Shown one piece after another: positions 38,880 to 49,295 of a stretch of DNA of 64,000 bases (position 1 is the first letter of the stretch; every line of letters begins with the position of its first letter). Made by a program: the position numbers and the translations under genes. Below the pieces are notes generated by a model. That model searched no databases and was not told the origin of the DNA. It was given only the letters and a program-made list of their open reading frames with translations. Origin of the DNA: Zonotrichia leucophrys gambelii (Eukaryota > Chordata > Aves > Passeriformes > Passerellidae); assembly GCF_028769735.1 (NCBI RefSeq), contig NC_088200.1, positions 73,339,894 through 73,403,893 of the forward strand, written 5' to 3'.

Positions 38880-39425
38880 TGGAGACACTCTGGAAGTGTT
38901 TTCCCGCCCTATCCCCCCGGCCTTTGGGAGCGGGAGGAGGGGGAATCCTCGCTCGCCGGTCCCGGAGGAGCCCCCGAGCCCCGGGGGGACCCCCGGAGGA
39001 TGCGCGGGGGGCTCGGGATGCCCCGCAGGACTCCCGTGGTCCATGCTGTCCATAACTTCCTCCCGCGGCTTGCTGCCATCCCAGGGGGAAAAAGCAAGGG
39101 GGAGCCACCCCGGAGACCCCCCCGAGCTTTCAGAGCGCTCAGGAATGGGCATTTGTGGATAACGAGAGGAGAGGGGAGAGCCCGGGGGATGCAGGACCCT
39201 GCGAGGGTGGTGGAGAGCAGGGGAGACCCTCCTGGAGAGCCCCGGCAACGAAGGGGTTAAACTCGCTGGCAGCCCTCTGGTGTTGATGAGCCGGGCGGGT
39301 TAAGGGTCCCGTTGAGGGAGATGGGGATGGTTGGCTCCTCTCGGGGTGCCGGGGGTGTCCGGAGCCCCGCTCCGGGATTTCAGGGCAGTTTCAGAGCGAT
39401 TTCAGGGGGATTTCAGGTTCTTTCT
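38880..39425. promoter_or_regulatory. CpG island
   Basis: CpG dinucleotides are dense ('ctcgctcgccggtcccgg', 'gatgcgcggggggctcggg', 'cctcccgcggcttg', 'gagccgggcgggtt') in a GC-rich block about 540 bp long, whereas the flanks are CpG-poor. It may be an alternative promoter of the same gene as the 34.5-37 kb region, or the start of a divergent one. Frames of 123-150 residues on both strands are Pro/Gly/Arg-rich and overlap each other, so none is credited as protein. No clear TATA box was seen, which is usual for island promoters. Confidence 0.6.
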
Positions 39426-39436
39426 GTCTTCCCTGC

Positions 39437-40061
39437 AAAGGTGGTGTCCCACCGCCGTGGTGGCTGTAAGCCACGGTAGAAGGGATGCTCTTTGGGTTGA
39501 TGAAAAAGATATTAAGCCTTTGGTAATTTTTCTGGTTGATGTTCCATCATTTATCTGGTTGATGTTCCATCATTTATCTGGTTGATGTTCCACCATGCAG
39601 CCACGGGAAGGAAAAGTCATGGGTGAAGAGGAAAGAAACCCACCAAAAAAACCCCCAGAACAACCAAAGAACTGTTGGTTTTTCAACAAAGAACCCAACA
39701 CAAACATCTTTCCAGCCTCTGGGATGGACTGCATCTTTCCTCACCCAGAGAATCCGACCAGCCTGAGCTTGATCCCAAGCATTTCATCCCTCAATTTGCA
39801 AATGGAAAATCCCTCAAAATCCCTCAGTTTGGGCTTGGCTGTGGTGCAGTGAATCAGGTTTACATGGCCATGGCTGTGTCCTGTGAGCCCCAGGGCAGCA
39901 GGACCACAGGCAGAGGGAAGAGAAGATGATGTGGAAAGATCAAGATGATGCTGTCCTGAATTTCCTTTCCTCCTAGCCCATTCTCCCCAGCCAAACCTGT
40001 TTCTCCATGGGGTCTAATTATCTTCTCAGGATGGCAAATTGGTGCATTTAGCATGGACAGT
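39437..40061 (+). repeat. Tandem duplication, unit 1 (625 bp)
   Basis: It starts at 'aaaggtggtgtcccaccgcc' and ends at 'tttagcatggacagt'. The next unit begins with the same first 20 bases immediately afterwards. The two units match along their whole length with scattered substitutions and small indels. The unit contains three copies of a 23-bp subrepeat (tctggttgatgttccatcat plus three bases) at 39,531, 39,554 and 39,577. The open frame of about 85 residues at 39,595-39,852 is not accepted: it is neither the same length nor the same frame in unit 2. Confidence 0.92.
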
Positions 40062-40705
40062 AAAGGTGGTGTCCCACCGCCGTGTTGGTTGGAAGCCGCA
40101 TTAGAAGGGATAATCTTTGGGTTTAAATAAAAGAAATTAAGTCTTTGCTCATTTATCTGGTTGATGTTCCATCATTTATCTGGTTGATGATCCATCATTT
40201 ATCTGGTTGATGTTCCACCATGTAGCCACGGGAAGAAAAAGCCAAGAGTGAGGGTAAAAAAACCCACCAAAAAAACCCCAAATCCAGCCAAGCAACTGTT
40301 GGTTTTTCAACAAGGAACCCAACACAAACATCTTTCCAGCCTCTGGGATGGAGTGCATCTTTGCTCACCTGGAGAATCCAACCAGTCTGAGCTTGATCCC
40401 AAGCATTTCATCCCTCAATTTGCAAATGGAAAATCCCTCAAAATCACTCAATTTGGGCTTGGCTGTGGTGCAATGAGTCAGGTTTACATGGCCATGGCTG
40501 TGTCCTGTTCCTGTGAGCCCCAGGGTATCAGGACCACAGGCAGAGGGAAGAGAGGATGATGTGGAAAGACCACAATGGTGCTATTCTGAATTTCCTTTCC
40601 TGGGCAGAAATTCCCCCATTCTCATTCCCCCCAGCCAAACCTGTTTCTCCATGGGGTCCAATTATCTTCTCAGGGTGGCAAACTGGTGCATTTAGCATGG
40701 ACAGT
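40062..40705 (+). repeat. Tandem duplication, unit 2 (644 bp)
   Basis: Second copy of the unit, with the same 23-bp subrepeats at 40,156, 40,179 and 40,202. The extra length relative to unit 1 comes from small insertions, for example 'tgttcc' repeated near 40,503-40,515 and extra bases near 40,605-40,635. After 'catggacagt' the sequence becomes unique ('gagcacagccac'). The divergence suggests the duplication is not very recent. Confidence 0.92.
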
Positions 40706-43454
40706 GAGCACAGCCACAGTGAGCACGAGACATCAGGAAAGCAATGTGTAAAATAAAGACACTGAAAGCAAAATCTTTGTACATTGTCAGCAGTGAAGCA
40801 CTGTTGTTAATGTCCTCTCACAGAACTGGAAGTGGCTTCTCTTTTTTCCCTTCCAGATTTGGAAGAAATTCTTCATTTTCCTACAACAACTTTGCATGAA
40901 CTTGTAGTTATTCTCCTCTTCTTCACCAGTGTTTTATCCTACCAGAACTAGGCTTCAGAATCCTTATGCAAGGGGCAAGTAAGTATTGTGTCAGCTCCCT
41001 GAACAACAAAATACCACTCTGTCTGTAGAATATTATGTTCTCCAGCTCTTGAGAGAATTTCACTTTCCTGTCTAAAAAAGATTAGTAATGTGCTGATCTG
41101 ACTTTTACCCTGGTAACTCTCATATTTTTCTAACCTCTAAGAGTTTCCTTATTGGGAGAGGTACTTTGAGGAGAAACTGGTTGTCTGGAAGTGCTGAAGT
41201 CTTGCTCTGATCTATGAAAGACTAGGGACAGAGATGAGGCATCATCTCATCAAGAAAATTTTCTTAAAGCAAGTACCCTTAGAGATGGCAGTGTATTCAA
41301 AGAGGTTTACCTGTAAATAGTGCAAATCCAGGCTCTTAAGAACTCTTCAGAAAATTCTCCTATTAAAACATAAAACTTTTTTAGCCTGCTAACAAAATTG
41401 GAAATGCTTTTCTTTCAGCCTGGCAGAGCTCAGGCTGGGATCTCCAAGAGCAAGCTCTTCACAAGTGAGATCACTTTGTCTGCAAGCACACCCTAGAATG
41501 TTGAAAACCCATGGAAATATGTATTTTTATGTTGCTGAGAATGCTTAAGAGAAGTGCACTGGTGAGGACCATGCTGGGTGTTGGAAGTCACTTCCTTTTC
41601 TGATAGATGCACAAGTGGCAATTATTAGAAATAGAAGTTTTGCTCCCTTGAGGAAGCTGAATCTTCAGCTTGAATAAACTCACAGTTGGGTTTTTACACC
41701 TGCCCCCAGCGCTCCTCAGAAACTCTTCACCAGGACCAGGACTCAGGAAATCACTTTGCAAACAGAACCAGAGAACCATTCCTTCCCCAAAACCTTTCAA
41801 TTGAGGCATGGGACAGACAGGAATAATGGATGTGTGGTGCTGGCAGGCTGTGGTAGACCGCAAGGTGGGTTTGGTGGCTACCACGGGTCACCCTTTCCCA
41901 GCCTCAGAACACGCCTGGAAGTGCAGGCAGCAGGAAAAAAAAAAATCAAAATTGTATTTGGAGGCCAGTGAAACTTGCAGCGGAGTTAATGAAAAAGAAT
42001 TCCTCCAGTGTTAAAATTAACTGGGTTGGAACCAAACTAAACACATCCGTTGGTCACTAGAACGTGAACCACAAATGGCCCTAGATCTTCATTAAGTAAT
42101 TTGTCAGCGTGCATCCACTCTGCAGTGATAAGTTTGATTTAATAAAATAAAAGAATGCAGCCTAGTCAAAAGGAAGTTTTATCCACCACTAGAACACAAG
42201 CAACAAACTGACTTTGCAAAAAAATCTGCAATTACCATAACAAGGATTTCTAAGCAGCTAAAGGCACATCCTGACTTCACTTACTGCTAAAAAGCAGTGA
42301 CCATGAAGCTTAATCAAATTCATTTTTTTTTTTTCACTTTTGAAATCTTTAGAAGCAAAATATTCTTTGCTGTAGGTGCAAATTAAGTTTTATGAAATTC
42401 AGGCCCTCAAAAGACACAGCTGGATTTCATTTACCTTCAGCATGGCTTTAGATGGAGTCAATGAGATTGAAACTGCAGTCATTTTACATCATCTGACCTC
42501 TGGACGATGACAACAGTTTGCTGGTTGGGATAAGGTATCCCAATATTGCATTATGCTCGCTGCTAAGAAGACTTCAGGAGAGAAACGTTTTGATTTTGTC
42601 TTCAGAGGAGAGAGGTACTGAGTGATTTGTGAAATGATTTTGAATTTATGGGTTAGATACAAACGGTTTCTGGCTATATTTACTGGTCATTTTTCAGAGT
42701 GTGCCCCCCTCCTTGTGTATTTTACTAGATGTATGCAATTCAATACAAATCTATTTTTGCTTGTACACCTTTGAGAAAAGATTTTTTTTTTTTCCCAAGA
42801 CCTAAATAAAACCCTTGCATCTCTTGATTTGTCTCTCTAACACCTCAGTATTTTTAAAACTTAAGCCGTCAAATACCAGCCAATAATTTTTATTCTGTGT
42901 GTCCTAACCAACCAGCCTCCAAAAAAGCTTGAGCTCCCCTTCCTAGCCGGTTTTTCTGATACCTAATTTTTCTAGACACACCATAAAATTGATCAAGGCC
43001 ATCTCTGGCTTTGTAGGGAAGTACCTGCTACCACAGAATAATCTGTCTGGTATATGCAGTTTGATGACATTTTTATTGATACATTACAAAGTTAGCTCAA
43101 GTTTCTCCTTTTGAAGCAACTCCAGCAGGTATTTTCCTTGCCTGTGGAAGAATTTCAGGCATAGTTGATTTCCCATCTTGCGTGCCTTTGAAGATACAAA
43201 AAGGAAACAATGCATTTTATCTTCTGCTTTTTTGAAATACTCCAGTTTATAGTTTATTTCCTAATGAAGCTGTTTCTTCGTCAGCTTTTGCTGATAGTCC
43301 CAGTGGTGCCCGTGGGTCAATTCCAGTTCATTTTCCCTGGGAGCAGAGGGATGCGTGCTGCAGAAAGTGGAACACTGCTCAAGTGCCTGCCAAAGCTCTG
43401 TTCTTCTAATAATGTCATTTGTTTTGGGCACACCTTTCCTCTCCATGGGCTTGT

Positions 43455-43484
43455 CACTGCTGCTGCTGCTGCTGCTGCTGCTCT
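43455..43484 (+). repeat. (CTG)n trinucleotide microsatellite
   Basis: Nine consecutive CTG units. It reads as leucine or alanine runs in the forward frames, but nothing supports a coding exon here. Confidence 0.92.
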
Positions 43485-44317
43485 GGAGAGGTTTTCACAA
43501 AATCCCTCTGCGGGTTTTGCTCAGGGTTTTAAATCCATGGCCAGCAGAAAACCAAGTTCTTCCTCATCCATTTGCTGGCCATTCATCTCTGTTAAAACAT
43601 TGAATTTTCTCTAATCCCATGTATTTATGGTACTTTTAATTTTTTTTTTCCCCCTATTCCACATCTCCAAATGATCAGCCAAATCCTCAGCTGATGCAAT
43701 TTGGCTGGCTTCATTGACTCCAATGGATAAACTGCTAATTTAGACCTTCTGCTTGGCTCATTCTTGCATCTAATTGGGTTAATAATCTTTACCAATTCCT
43801 TTCAGTAATTTAGAGATTTCTCTTTTTTTCTTGTAGGTGTTACGTGTTGAAATTATGTGCTTCTCTCCACTGGTGTTTTATCTATGATTCAGTGATACCT
43901 CCTAAAGTCTTAGTCGGTTTTAAGAGTTACATTTCTTTTCTGCTCCCCTTTCTGATCTCTGCAGAGTTATTGTCTCCTAATGCCCACCCTGACCTCCTTT
44001 ATTTTAAACCACACTTTTTGCTGAGTTTCTCTCCGCATTAATTCAATTTAATATGCTGTATTTCAAAGGAGCCCTTCTTCTGCAACATCTCACCTATACT
44101 TGTGCTGTGACATCTATGTAGAAGGCATTTTTTCTCCCCAGTTTTTATCTTCACAGCCGCTGTGTTCTCTAGAATAATTGAAGATGCACCATTTGTGATG
44201 TGGGTTCATATTTCCAGTGATTGCATTGCAGACTGATCTAGTCAGGGATAGCCAATCCTGTTGCCATGAAATGTAACTTCATCTTTAAGGAGATTGGTGC
44301 TACATTGCATATTAAAA

Positions 44318-44402
44318 AAACCCCAAAAAACAAAACAAAACAAACAAACAAACAAAAAAAACCAAACAAAAAAACCCCAAAACAACTAAAAAAACCAAAA
44401 AT
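44318..44402 (+). repeat. A/C-only low-complexity tract with (AAAC)n
   Basis: More than 80 bases of A and C only, with short CAAA and CAAAA repeats. It resembles the tracts at 23.3, 27.9 and 33.0 kb. Confidence 0.88.
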
Positions 44403-45077
44403 TCAAGTATATTTCATAATTTATGGATATCCTTACCTGTCTTGTGACTGCACATAGTAATGTTTTTTACACTAACATGTGGAAACAGCTGGGCACATTT
44501 TGTTTCCTTTTTTCCAGCATAAAAAAGACGAGGATTTTCCAGCTCTTTTATGGAAACCTAGGCTTTTGAGGTGACTGGGTGGATCCCATTAACAGGGAGA
44601 AGGTAGGACAAAACAAAGATGCAGAAAGAAACACAAAAGAAAGTCCATAAATAGTACCAGCACACTTGGAAAAAAAATCCTCACCTACAACTGCGAAAAT
44701 ATTTCAGCATCCCATTCTGTCTTCAGAAAGGTAACAATTATTTATACATATCAGTCTCTATGTAAATGCCACCTGTCCAATCAATATATTAATATTTGAA
44801 TTCATTTCAAAAGAAGATGGCAGAAAAAAAAAAAGCCATCATTTCCTCAGTAATGAACTAATTTATCTGAAAATCTGACAACTGCAAGTGGGTGGTACTC
44901 CTTTTGGTGTAGTCTTTCAAAAGATATAGCTGCAATCAAGCTGATACTTATTATTCTAATAGTAAAACACGCCGAGCATCAAAACTTGACATGGAATGTA
45001 ATGAGAAGTGATATAATTGAGCAGAGATTTAGCAGATATGTTATTAGTTATGTTATTGTGAGAGTGATTTCTGCTCT

Positions 45078-45240
45078 GGGGAAGGGAAGGGAAGGGAAGG
45101 GAAGGGAAGGGAAGGGAAGGGAAGGGAAGGGAAGGGAAGGGAAGGGAAGGGAAGGGAAGGGAAGGGAAGGGAAGGGAAGGGAAGGGAAGGGAAGGGAAGG
45201 GAAGGGAAGGGAAGGGAAGGGAAGGGAAGGGAAGGGAAGA
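45078..45240 (+). repeat. (GGGAA)n pentanucleotide array, about 32 copies
   Basis: An uninterrupted run of GGGAA units over about 160 bases, followed by degenerate copies (GGGAATGGAAGAAT-type) to about 45,305. It is a pure purine mirror-repeat strand with regularly spaced G-triplets, so triplex or quadruplex folding is plausible. The 108-residue Gly/Lys/Arg frame through it is an artefact. Confidence 0.97.
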
Positions 45241-45305
45241 ATGGGGAATGGAAGAATGGGGAATGGAAGAACAGGGAAGAGTCCAAAAAGGGAAAAGAAA
45301 AAGAA

Positions 45306-46884
45306 AGGTTGAAATGTGACTTGATTGCAGTAGTAACCAGAGAAAGGGGTTCAGGAAAAGGGTGAGATGTAGCTGGAATCATGTGTTGATATTTATTGGT
45401 GGTATCTGGGAGAGATTGGAAGGGTCATAGTGGGTATTAGGAAATGCACCAGCAAAGACAAAGTTTTTTCAGAACAGCCACAAAGAAATTAGTAGTTTCA
45501 TGGAAAACACTAAGGGTTCATGTTTTGGATAGAAAAGGTGAGAGCAATATCAAGTTTGCTGCTCTTCAGAAGGAAAACTAGGTCAATTACATATGCAGGG
45601 GATATAGTCAGGTTTGTTCTGCAGCCAGTTAGCTCCATTTCCATTGAGTCTGCACTGAAAATTGCTCCCTGTCTCTAGACTGGATTATCAGACCTGTTGC
45701 TGCTTGCCTGTTCTGTTCTCAGTGTTTTTTTATTTGTTTTCTTTTTTTTTTTTTGCTGCAGGTGCTGTTGCCTGTGGAAGCTTCTCCCTGGTGCCTGGTC
45801 ATTCTCCAAGGTCCGAGTGTGCATAGCGTGTTCCTAGTCATTGTGAGTGCAAATTAAGTTCTGGTAAACGTGCCTCAAACACAGCTGACGCAGGTACTTC
45901 TGAGTCTGCAGAGAGCCTGGAGCAACAGCTCCAAGAGGTTTGGACCTTCTCATTCATCTCAGTGTGTTCTTAAATTGTCATTCTTCACATTCTTCTGACT
46001 TAAACATCAGCTTTAGAGCCGGGCTCACATGTTTAACTGTTTCCCTTTTGATCATTTCATAGAAGCCCTCTGAAGTCTTTTTATTCCCTAATTTCAAAGT
46101 GTTTCTTATGCCTTCCAGGTGAGAAAGTCCAGAGCTACCATGATATCTGTTTTCCCTCTTGACAACTTTCAAGCTGCAAATGGGAATTTCCAATGCAAGA
46201 ACCCATGGCACACTAAGAAAAAAAAACATAGGGACTCCAACAAATTAATTGGTTTGCCTACCTACTTAATTGTCCCTGGGATTAATGCCCTGAGTGATTA
46301 ATTGCCTTCATAGCCAGTAACTCGCAGGTTTCAATGTCCTCAGTGTAAAATCAAGCTGCCCATGTGATTTCACAGCAACAAGAGCCCTTTGGCACATCAG
46401 CTCAGGTGGGGTTTGCTGGTGAGGAGCTCAAAATGTCTATCCACTCTTCATCTGGCACTGCTGGGGTTGGAGGGCTGGTGTTCACCAGTTTTGTTCCACC
46501 AAACCTGATGGTGCTGATCAATTCACAGCAGTTTGGTGCTCCAGGAGTTTATTTAGAACAAAATTGCTCATTGTCCCTTGGGATGGGAGGAGAGCAGAGG
46601 AGGTGTGAATCACAAGAGGTGAACACTTGGCATTCCTGGGCATTCCTGGGCATTCCAGGTCAGTGTGCAGCTCCTGTCCCAGTGTTCAGCTCCAGAAGGA
46701 GCCCAGTTTCCCAGCTGACCTCTTCATCTGCCATCAGCTGTTTTACCTTGGTCTTCCCCAGCAAGCAGGACTGAAATCCATCCTCAGACGAAGCTCTGAT
46801 ATAAACAGCCACAGTTTTTAGCCTGATGGGTGAGCCCAGCCAGCTTTGTGCTTTCCCTCTCGCCCAAGGTTTTCTTTGCCTTGC
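45306..46884. other. Unique DNA, no gene seen
   Basis: Unique sequence with a poly(T) near 45,742-45,753. A small direct repeat ('cattcctggg', about three copies) lies at 46,630-46,656. Confidence 0.5.
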
Positions 46885-47267
46885 TGAGGTCTCATCTTTC
46901 CATGAAAAATCCTTTCCTTAGGATTTTTCCTCCTGAGAAGCTGAGAGGCCTGAGGAACAAAATGTAAACATTGATTATCTGCTGCTGTGGAATGCAACAG
47001 GTGCATCTGGGATTGGTCTCATGTGGTTGTTTGTAATTAATGACCAATCACAGTCAGCTGGCTCGGACACAGAGCCCGAGCCACAAACTTTTGTTATAAT
47101 TTTTTTCTGTTCTATTCTTAGCCAGCCTTCTGATGAAACCTTTTCTTCTATTATTTTAGTATAGTTTTAATGTAATATTTACCATAAAATAATAAATCAA
47201 GCCTTCTGAAATATGGAGCCAGATCCTCTTCTCTTCCCTGATCCAAGAACCCCTGTGAACACTGTCA
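46885..47267 (+). mobile_element. Solo LTR of an avian endogenous retrovirus (passerine-type), about 380 bp
   Basis: The stretch matches from memory a common songbird LTR: 'catgaaaaatcctttcctta', 'ctcctgagaagctgagaggc', 'aacaaaatgtaaacattgat', 'ggaatgcaacaggtgcatct', 'accaatcacagtcagctggc', 'ccagccttctgatgaaacc', 'aataaatcaagccttctgaa' and 'cccctgtgaacactgtca'. It begins with TG and ends with CA. A CCAAT-like box lies at about 47,043 and an AATAAA signal at 47,191-47,196, in the order U3-R-U5. No retroviral internal genes flank it, so it is a solo LTR. A clean target-site duplication was not found, so the ends may be off by several bases. The family name is not assigned. Confidence 0.82.
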
Positions 47268-48775
47268 CGCTCATCTGCCTCAGGAAATGGACCAGACAAG
47301 CTCTTGCAGTATCATAATTTCAGTGTAACCAGCCCATTTCCCATGTAGACAAGCCCTTAGGACTAATCTTCTTGCCTGACACACGAGCCCAGTTGCAGAA
47401 GCCTTGGAACACGTTCTGGGAGCTCTCATTTCACTCCTAGATCATGAAGCCTGCCAAACCTCTTCATTTTGTTCGAGGCTTCCTGCCATTTCAGCTTTGG
47501 AGCCCATCTGATTCCAGATCTTTTGCCCACCAGCCAAGGGGGTTCCAGCCAAGGCACACACTCATCCTGCCACCGGGATGCTCCCACCGTGCCGAGCTCA
47601 GAATCCTCTTCAGTTCTTCTGTCCGTGGGTGTCCAACCCTGTTCGGACACTAATGGCTTGAGGAGCGGGCATTTTGAGGCCAGAATGAAGGTTTGGAGGT
47701 CTATGATTTTTCCTCATTGTTAATTTTCATTAATGGACAGAGAGGCACCTGCTCCTGGAGAGTTCTGTGGTCTAAAGGCACTAATACCCTCCACTGTCTC
47801 TAATGTTGCCTTGCGAAATCAAGAAATTCAGTTTTTCCTATTCAATCCTTTTTGTAGTTTAACCATCAAACAATGATTTTTTTTTTCATCAACTTACCTC
47901 TGTGAAAATAGCAGGCAAAGATGACATTTTTCTTCCTTGTTTCATGGTTTTCTACATCCCATTATTCTTGCTTTAAGTTATTTTACATATTATTAGATTA
48001 TATGAAAAATCCCCAAAACACATAAGAGATTTGCATTGATGCAGATGGATGTGTTCTTATGAAGACACTTAAGTGTAAGTACACACAGGCTGAATAGGTT
48101 TATTTGCATTTTGTAGTTTTCATTTTTAATAAGTCTCACACACTATTCCTAATTTTCTTTTTTTTTTTTTAATTAGATTCCAAGCCAGACCAGCAAAAAC
48201 AAGTTTATATGGAATTTTTAGCACTGGGGGAATGCACCATAAAAAGAAGATTGCAGCAGACAAAAAGTTTCACTGTATGGCAGGAATTTTTCTTCTTGCT
48301 GTGTAAAATTCAGCAGTACAAAAGAATCCCACTGCTTGAATGCTCTCAGGTAGGAAGTGCAGTAACTCCTGCTCATCCCTTTACTGGAGGGGAAAAAAAA
48401 AAAAATAAAAATCACAGTCCTGGCTGTTTTCCTCACAATTTCCACCTCGCTTCTGCCAAGTTTTGTCGGGGCCTTCTGCTCACCTAAAATCCTCTAAAAT
48501 CTGAAATATCTCCAGCAGCTGTCAGCCAGGTGTGTCCTCCCTCATTTGTCCCATCCCTTGGGGACCAGGCTGAGGAGCAGCATTCCCGTGTCCTTCCCAA
48601 GGATCTCCAGCTGGGCTGGCTGTCCCAGGGCACCAGAGAGTCACCTTTGCCTTCACAGAGAAAAGCAAAGCACAAATTCCCGAGAAATCTCTAAAATTCA
48701 TGTTCTCTAAACCTCAAAAGGAACCAAAAAACCTCAAATTCTCATGTACTACACCTATATTTATTCACAAATAAA
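47268..48775. other. Unique DNA, no gene seen
   Basis: Unique sequence with a poly(T) at 48,160-48,170 and a poly(A) at 48,393-48,405. No frame is accepted as coding. Confidence 0.5.
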
Positions 48776-49295
48776 ATTTGTGGATATTTAATTACATTAA
48801 TATATTATACATTATATATAATATACATTATCGTATCATATCATATCATATCATATCATATCATATCATATTATTACATTACATTACATTATTATATATT
48901 ATTTTATATGTTATTATATTCTTATATTATGTATTATATATTAATTATAATACAATTTTTATGCATTTTAAAATTATTTACCTAAAATTAATAATTAAAT
49001 TAGAATATAAATATATTAATTCACTAAACAATTAAATCCATATATATGTATATGTCAAGACTGTCAACTGACAGTCACAAAATACTGTACAATAAAGTAC
49101 AATTAAATACTTAACAAATTCAATTTTAATATAATAAATATATGATTAATAATATAATATAATATGATATAATATAATATAACATAACATAACATAACAT
49201 AACATAACATAACGTAACGTAATGCAATGTAATGTAATATAATGTAATATAATATAATATAATATAATATAATATAATATAATATAATATAATAA
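48776..49295. repeat. AT-rich block of related pentanucleotide arrays
   Basis: About 500 bases of almost pure A/T, with successive five-base arrays: (TCATA)n at 48,833-48,871, (ATTAC)n to 48,890, then (TAATA)n, (ATAAC)n at about 49,179-49,212 and (AATAT)n at 49,240-49,294. The arrays share the period but differ at one or two bases, as expected if one array mutated and re-expanded repeatedly. The Ile/Tyr-rich frame of 85 residues is an artefact. Confidence 0.93.

Larger units (their letters stand above)
40706..45077. other. Unique DNA, no gene seen
   Basis: Unique sequence. The segment at about 41,960-42,320 has the mixed, low-repeat texture typical of conserved non-coding elements. It also contains an A/C-rich tract at 44,318-44,402. 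The frame at 43,210-43,614 crosses a (CTG)n repeat and shows no recognised domain. Confidence 0.5.

Noticed and set aside
38844..39260. 138-residue plus-strand frame in the CpG island
   Set aside because: GC-rich composition keeps stops rare on both strands, and the peptide is Pro/Gly/Arg-rich with no known motif. A coding first exon cannot be fully excluded.
44986..45312. 108-residue Gly-Lys-Arg-Glu frame
   Set aside because: Produced by the GGGAA array.
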